Assembly (NCBI GenBank): GCA_023489135.1
Contig: JAMDCE010000290.1
Span: forward strand, 1-8,568
Direction of reading: 5' to 3'
From: Chloroflexota bacterium
Lineage (GTDB): Bacteria; Chloroflexota; Chloroflexia; JAMDCE01
DNA length: 8,568 nt
In this document: positions 5,298 to 8,568 of the stretch, piece after piece
How positions within the stretch are numbered: the first letter of the stretch is position 1
Layout of the letters: each line of letters starts with the position of its first letter
Translations under genes and position numbers: made by a program
The notes under the pieces: generated by a model
What the model was told of the DNA's origin: nothing
The model's database searches: none
What the model saw: only the letters and a program-made list of their open reading frames with translations

Positions 5298-6515
5298 ATG
5301 CACCGAACTTGGCTCCACGCATCCCTGGTCCTGGTGTTGGCCGTACTTCTGCTCGCAGCTTGCACGCAGGCCAGCGCTCCCCCTGCGCCGGCTACGGAAA
5401 AAGCCGCGTCTCAGCCGGCTGAGAAGCCTGCCCAGAGCGCAGCGGCAAAGCCGGCGGAGAAAGCGGCCTCGAAGCCGGCCGAACAGGCGCCGGTGAAGCC
5501 GGCGGAGAAGGCCTCAGCAAGGCCGACAGAAAAGGCCGGGGCCAAACCGGAGCCAAAGGCTCTGCCAGGCACCATTGCCATCGGTACCCATCCGGCCGGA
5601 ACGGGCTATAACGCCACCGGAGCAGGCATCGCCAAGGTGGCAAGCGACCATTCACCAATCAAGGTGATAGTCAAGCCTTTTGCCGGCCCGAATGCCTGGA
5701 TGCCTATGCTGACATCTGGAGAGCTCGAGCTCGGCGTGATAAACGCGATAGATGCTGGCTGGGCCTACCTGGGTGGACCGGGCTACGACCGGCCCAACAA
5801 GAACTTGCGCACGGTCTTGCGGGGCCACCTCCTAGGAAATCCCGTCCTCATCGTCCGAGCCGACTCCGCCATCAAGAATATCAAAGACCTTCGTGGTAAG
5901 CGAGTTACCGGCGAAGTCGGGGGCAATGTAGTGATGATGGAGATACTGACCGCTTCCCTCGAATCCGTCGGTCTCACTTATGACGACGTGATCACGGTAC
6001 CCGTGACCGACTTCGCCACGAATGTACAGGCTCTTCGTTTGGGTCGGGCCGACGCCGCCTTCGGTGGCTCTCCCACCACCCCTGCTGTTCTTGAGGCCGA
6101 TGCCGCCATCGGTGTACGTGCGCTCAACTTCGGCGATATTCCGCCCGAGCAGGGCGACAAAGCCCCGCAAGCGATGATCGACCGGTTGCAGAAACGGCTG
6201 CCGGGGGCGGTGGTCTATCGCCAGCAGAAAGAGGGCTTTATGAAGACCGACGGAACTTTTGTCGGCTATCCCGTTATGGTTGCTGCCTCGGTCCACCTGA
6301 GCGCCGATGCCGTCTACGAGCTTACCAAGGCGCTCTACGAAAACGATAAGGAGCTTCAGCCTATTCACGCCTGGCTTCGAGATTGGAAGCAGCAAACTAT
6401 GTTCGACCCTAATCCACCTGCTCCATACCACGAGGGTGCCATCCGCTTCTGGAAGGAGAAGGGTTTGTGGACTTCCCAGGCCGAAGCCAACCAGAGTAAG
6501 CTTCTCTCCCGGTAG
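5298..6515 (+). CDS. TAXI-family TRAP transporter solute-binding lipoprotein
   Basis: A 405-residue exported lipoprotein. Residues 1-22 form a signal peptide with lipobox LAAC, so Cys22 should be lipid-anchored outside the cytoplasmic membrane. Residues 23-90 are a low-complexity Ala/Pro/Lys/Glu linker with an eight-residue period. The receptor domain begins at about 92 with IAIGTHPAGTGYNATGAGIA, the usual TAXI start (GTGGxxGxYYPxGxxIA-like), followed by LTSGELELGVINAIDAGWAYLG, IKDLRGKRVTGEVGGN (195-210), a typical subdomain hinge, and LRLGRADAAFGGSP (246-259). TAXI receptors bind small organic acids, often glutamate or other carboxylates, and hand them to a TRAP membrane component; the substrate here is unknown. 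No TRAP permease gene follows, since the next gene is convergent, so this is an orphan receptor within the window. The ATG has AAGGAGG at a seven-base spacing. Confidence 0.88.
   Translation: MHRTWLHASLVLVLAVLLLAACTQASAPPAPATEKAASQPAEKPAQSAAAKPAEKAASKPAEQAPVKPAEKASARPTEKAGAKPEPKALPGTIAIGTHPAGTGYNATGAGIAKVASDHSPIKVIVKPFAGPNAWMPMLTSGELELGVINAIDAGWAYLGGPGYDRPNKNLRTVLRGHLLGNPVLIVRADSAIKNIKDLRGKRVTGEVGGNVVMMEILTASLESVGLTYDDVITVPVTDFATNVQALRLGRADAAFGGSPTTPAVLEADAAIGVRALNFGDIPPEQGDKAPQAMIDRLQKRLPGAVVYRQQKEGFMKTDGTFVGYPVMVAASVHLSADAVYELTKALYENDKELQPIHAWLRDWKQQTMFDPNPPAPYHEGAIRFWKEKGLWTSQAEANQSKLLSR
5448..5567 (+). repeat. 24-base in-frame tandem repeat encoding the lipoprotein linker
   Basis: Five degenerate units of eight codons: KPAEKAAS, KPAEQAPV, KPAEKASA, RPTEKAGA and KPEPKALP (residues 51-90). 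The DNA is partly conserved too: AAGCCGGCGGAGAA occurs exactly at 5448 and 5496, two units apart. It looks like a stalk that grew by repeat duplication between the lipid anchor and the binding domain. Related but irregular sequence extends upstream to about residue 33. Confidence 0.75.
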
Positions 6516-6594
6516 AAGCTATGGTTCGCGTTCCACTTGAGCGTAATGTCCGGAGGCCAGGTGCTGGACGGGCTGGGTCAAGTCGCTATGCTAT

Positions 6595-6608
6595 CCCGCC
6601 CGGGCGGG
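6595..6608. repeat. GC-only perfect 14-base palindrome
   Basis: CCCGCCCGGGCGGG is a perfect palindrome 80 bases after the lipoprotein stop codon. As RNA it has no room for a loop without losing central pairs, and no U tract follows, so it may only assist termination together with the stem at 6631-6658. Confidence 0.4.
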
Positions 6609-6630
6609 GCCTTAGAAAGACTGCCGAAGG

Positions 6631-6658
6631 AAGGGGTGGACAGGAAGGTCCACCCCTT
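6631..6658. terminator. Bidirectional terminator-like hairpin between convergent genes
   Basis: AAGGGGTGGAC (6631-6641) pairs perfectly over 11 bases with GTCCACCCCTT (6648-6658) around a six-base loop. It lies between the stop codons of two convergent genes (6515 on +, 6699 on -), where a shared terminator is expected. Neither side has a good U tract; the minus side has only TTCCTTC. Termination may therefore be weak or need a factor. Confidence 0.6.
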
Positions 6659-6698
6659 AGATGCGTGGGCATTGTGCCAATTAGCACTAACTGGCAGA

Positions 6699-7610
6699 TC
6701 AGGTCGAGAAATCCATCAGCATACTTCTGATGCTCTGAGTGATGCGCAGAGCGTCTTTGAATGGCCGTTGCCACATGTTGCGGCCGAAGATGAGACCCGT
6801 TGCTCCGGCTTCCATTACCATCCTCGCTTTGGCCAGGAGCTCTTCGTCGCTGACCTTTTCTCCTCCCGAGAAGAGCACCAGAGTTTTGCCGGCCGACTGC
6901 ACCACTTTTCTCACCATCTGCTCTTCCGAGAGCTTGAGCCGTTGATACGGCGCCGGCTGGTTCTCCGCCTGCTCTTCGTCGTACTTGGGGACGTTTATCT
7001 TGACTATGTCGGCTCCCAACTCGTTGGCGAGGCGCGCAGCGTAATCCACGGCATAGAGACTGTCGCGACCGCCCTTGGCCTCGATGGCTTCGCCACGCGG
7101 GTAAGCCCACACGATCACCGGCATGCCGAACTTCTCGGCTTCGTCTCTGATATGCGTGAACTGGATGAAATCCCGGTCTTGAGAGGGTGACCCGACGTAG
7201 AGAGTGTAGCCGATGGCGTCTGCCCCCAATCGAACGGCGTCTTCGACCGTCGCCGTCTGTGGTGAGAACGCGTTCCTATCTGATGGGATATCCGTTTTAC
7301 CGTTTACCTTGAGCACCAGGGGCACTTCTCCGGCATGGTCGCGCATATACTTCTCGGCCAGGCCGATGTGGAAGACAATTCCGGAGTAGCCTCCTTCCTT
7401 GGCTATCCTCAGCTGATAATCCGGGTTCAAGCTCTCGGGGTTGGCGAAAAAGTCCCTCGGCCCGTGCTCCAGCCCCTGGTCGATAGGCAACAGGAGTAGC
7501 GTTCCGTTGGCCGGGCCGAACTGGTATAGGAGTCGATTGAGCCTGACCCGCTTCCCCAGGCTCAAGTCAAGCTCGTCGAGCGTTGGTCTTCGAACCTTAG
7601 TAATCTCCAC
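6699..7610 (-). CDS. fbaB: Class I fructose-bisphosphate aldolase, FbaB/DhnA type
   Basis: A 303-residue Schiff-base aldolase of the archaeal/FbaB class, which interconverts fructose 1,6-bisphosphate with dihydroxyacetone phosphate and glyceraldehyde 3-phosphate in the cytoplasm. It matches the E. coli FbaB pattern throughout: LLPIDQGLEHG (residues 40-50), VPLVLKVNGK (96-105), GADAIGYTLYVGS (129-141), GMPVIVWAYPRG (162-173), GADIVKINVPK (199-209) with Lys204 at the expected Schiff-base position, LFSGGEKVS (246-254) and GLIFGRNMWQRP (272-283) for the phosphate. E. coli FbaB is 350 residues; this one has a shorter N-terminus. The start is GTG at 7610, with GGAGG six bases upstream. It is convergent with the TAXI gene and has no operon partner in view. 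FbaB-type enzymes often serve gluconeogenesis; that is an inference here, and a related sugar-phosphate aldolase role is possible. Confidence 0.9.
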   Translation of the reverse strand: MEITKVRRPTLDELDLSLGKRVRLNRLLYQFGPANGTLLLLPIDQGLEHGPRDFFANPESLNPDYQLRIAKEGGYSGIVFHIGLAEKYMRDHAGEVPLVLKVNGKTDIPSDRNAFSPQTATVEDAVRLGADAIGYTLYVGSPSQDRDFIQFTHIRDEAEKFGMPVIVWAYPRGEAIEAKGGRDSLYAVDYAARLANELGADIVKINVPKYDEEQAENQPAPYQRLKLSEEQMVRKVVQSAGKTLVLFSGGEKVSDEELLAKARMVMEAGATGLIFGRNMWQRPFKDALRITQSIRSMLMDFST

Positions 7611-7770
7611 CGTTCACCTCCCAGAAATTCTCTCGTGGCTACAGCCGTTTTCGTCGCTATTCGCTCTATCGGCCTAATGCCGGGCGTTCCCCAGAATCCC
7701 GTGCATTGGGCAGCCATATCCCTGGCATTATGCTGTAGGTCGTCGTCTGTACCGAAGCATCAAGTATCGT

Positions 7771-7851
7771 GCCAACCCCTAATGCGGCCTTGAACCCTGG
7801 GTGGGGGTGACCTCGAAAACATGCCCAACACGCCCGATGCTGGCCTTGAAC
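7771..7851 (+). repeat. Imperfect direct repeat, about 25-29 bases, two copies
   Basis: Copy one (7771-7794) reads GCCAACCCCTAATGCGGCCTTGAAC in outline; copy two (7823-7851) reads GCCCAACACGCCCGATGC followed by TGGCCTTGAAC. The shared core is ATGC(T)GGCCTTGAAC, and the copies start about 52 bases apart. They may be duplicated regulator sites or the remains of a degenerate repeat. Confidence 0.4.
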
Positions 7852-7876
7852 TTGCTATTGAATGGAAGGGGAGGTG

Positions 7877-8120
7877 TTGATGGGTGGCAAGTCAGAGATG
7901 AGTGATAGGTAAGTGCGCCGTTCCTTAAGTAAGTCGCGCCCTTTGGGCGCCCAGGGGTTTGGTTCTGGCGCTGGTGCCGGCCTCGCCGGCATTAGCACCA
8001 GAACCCTATCTTCTGCCACAGCAGGCGGCACGCCTGCGATTTGTTTGGCCAGATGACTGAAAGAACGACGCAGCAAGCAGAAGATGTAGATGGTTGTTGA
8101 ATGGGTGGAAATAAGAGGTG
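7877..8120 (+). repeat. Imperfect direct repeats flanking the hairpin array
   Basis: GTTGATGGGTGGCAAGTCAG (from 7876) and GTTGAATGGGTGGAAATAAG (from 8095) are similar over about 26 bases, each running into a purine-rich GAGATGAG or GAGGTGAG. The copies bracket the three hairpins at about 218 bases. The second copy includes the ribosome binding site of the HtrA gene. This could be a duplication made by an inserted element or of the gene's leader. Confidence 0.35.
7936..8037. repeat. Array of three hairpins, central stem 21 bp; possible REP/MITE-like element or structured RNA
   Basis: First hairpin: GCGCCC (7936-7941), loop TTT, GGGCGC (7945-7950). It competes with the overlapping palindrome TGGGCGCCCA (7944-7953). 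Second: a 21-base arm starting GGTTCTGG (7961-7981), a CTC loop and a right arm ending CACCAGAACC (7985-8005); 18 of 21 positions are Watson-Crick pairs, two more can be G-U and one is a C/A mismatch. Third: GCAGGCG (8021-8027), loop GCA, CGCCTGC (8031-8037). No U tract follows, so these are poor terminators. They lie 90-190 bases before the HtrA start. Confidence 0.65.
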
Positions 8121-8126
8121 AGGAAG

Positions 8127-8568
8127 ATGAATCGTCATAGACTGCTAATGCTGACCCTGTTTGTGGGTGTGGTACTTGGTGTGTTCCTTACGGTGTCGGT
8201 CCCTCAGTTGCAGGCTCCGCAGGCGCATGGCCAGTCAAACCTGGTGATGCAGGATGAACTGAACACGATAGATGTATTCCAGAGAAATCAGAGCGCCGTG
8301 GTTCACATAGCAACCGTGACGCGTCACCCCACCGTGGGAGGCATGCCGCCGGGCGCGGTTCCGGACATCATTGAAGGGGAAGGGGCGGGTTTCTTTATCG
8401 ATCGTGGGGTGATCGTCACTAACAATCACGTCATAGAAGGTAGCAGGTCAATCACAGTGTTTCTCTCGGACGGGACCGAAGTGCCCGCCAAAGTCATTGG
8501 CGGTGACGCGACAATTGATGTCGCCGTTCTCCAGGTCTCAATAGGCGACAATTACGGCGTGGTGACGC
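8127..8568 (+). CDS. HtrA/Deg-type trypsin-like serine protease (3' partial)
   Basis: The first 147 residues of a secreted or membrane-anchored protease of the HtrA/Deg family, which degrades or refolds damaged proteins outside the cytoplasm. Residues 5-25 form a hydrophobic signal anchor (LLMLTLFVGVVLGVFLTVSV). A short linker follows, then the protease domain: NQSAVVHIATV (54-64), GEGAGFFID (84-92, the usual GSGF/VI strand with Ala for Ser), VIVTNNHVIEGS (95-106) with catalytic His101, and GGDATIDVAVLQV (125-137) with catalytic Asp131. The catalytic Ser (GNSGGP motif) and any PDZ domains lie beyond the window. ATG at 8127 is preceded by GAGGTGAGG (8115-8123) at good spacing. The leader contains a hairpin array. 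The family is clear; DegP, DegQ or DegS type cannot be decided. Confidence 0.9.
   Translation, partial: MNRHRLLMLTLFVGVVLGVFLTVSVPQLQAPQAHGQSNLVMQDELNTIDVFQRNQSAVVHIATVTRHPTVGGMPPGAVPDIIEGEGAGFFIDRGVIVTNNHVIEGSRSITVFLSDGTEVPAKVIGGDATIDVAVLQVSIGDNYGVVT

Larger units (their letters stand above)
7611..8126. other. Gene-free 516-base region between two divergent genes
   Basis: I see no convincing gene here. The only sizeable reading frame (7855-8076, minus, 73 codons) runs across the hairpin array, is rich in Pro/Ala/Arg and resembles nothing I recognise. The region should contain promoters for fbaB (minus) and the HtrA gene (plus). CATAAT on the minus strand near 7730 is a possible -10 for fbaB but lacks a good -35, and no clear promoter for htrA was found. 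It also holds the repeats and hairpins listed separately. Confidence 0.6.

Noticed and set aside
5009..5422. Plus-strand 137-codon reading frame in the TAXI leader
   Set aside because: It is Arg-rich without recognisable motifs, has no clear ribosome binding site, and overlaps 125 bases of the lipoprotein gene in another frame.
6537..7190. Plus-strand 217-codon reading frame
   Set aside because: Mostly antisense to fbaB, whose active-site motifs are all intact on the minus strand.
7855..8076. Minus-strand 73-codon reading frame upstream of htrA
   Set aside because: It crosses the hairpin array; its Pro/Ala/Arg-rich sequence reflects the repeats and no good ribosome binding site was seen. 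A genome search could revive it as part of a repeat family.

Overview
The window looks like a piece of chromosome from an uncultured, high-GC bacterium with a single membrane, most plausibly a member of the Chloroflexota. This placement is an inference. It rests on a short Gram-positive-type YidC without a periplasmic domain, a TAXI-type lipoprotein with a long Ala/Pro/Lys/Glu linker, an FbaB-type class I aldolase, frequent GTG/TTG starts, and dispersed hairpin repeats between genes. No rRNA, tRNA, CRISPR array, transposase or phage gene was seen.

Layout. Bases 2-1141 (+) carry the 3' part of a dihydropyrimidine/dihydroorotate dehydrogenase-like flavoprotein (PreA family) with two C-terminal iron-sulfur cluster motifs. 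A 205-base gap then holds two different palindromic repeats. Bases 1347-4861, read on the minus strand, form the conserved operon rpmH (L34, found by reading the sequence because it is only 46 codons) - rnpA - yidD - yidC - jag, followed 8 bases after jag by an unusual PfkB-family sugar kinase. A near-perfect sigma-70-type promoter (TTGACA, 18 bases, TATAAT) precedes rpmH. dnaA, the usual neighbour upstream of rpmH, is absent.

Bases 4862-5297 are a divergent control region with a perfect 15-base operator-like palindrome and a hairpin-rich leader of about 300 bases. It precedes a TAXI-family TRAP solute-binding lipoprotein (5298-6515, +) that has no permease gene beside it. A perfect 11-bp stem at 6631-6658 separates it from a convergent fbaB aldolase gene (6699-7610, -). 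The 516-base gap 7611-8126 has no convincing gene but holds an imperfect direct repeat, three hairpins in a row (the central one 21 bp), and a second imperfect direct repeat around them. The window ends inside an HtrA/Deg-type serine protease (8127-8568, +), cut after its catalytic His and Asp.

How the genes relate. L34, RnpA, YidD, YidC and Jag form the familiar group for ribosome, RNase P and membrane-protein biogenesis. The kinase and aldolase both suggest sugar-phosphate metabolism but are not in one operon. The lipoprotein and the HtrA protease act at or outside the membrane. No strong case for a wholly new multi-gene system is visible. The best leads are the changed active site of the PreA-like enzyme, the operator palindrome at 4985-4999, the hairpin array before htrA and the sugar kinase attached to the rpmH operon.
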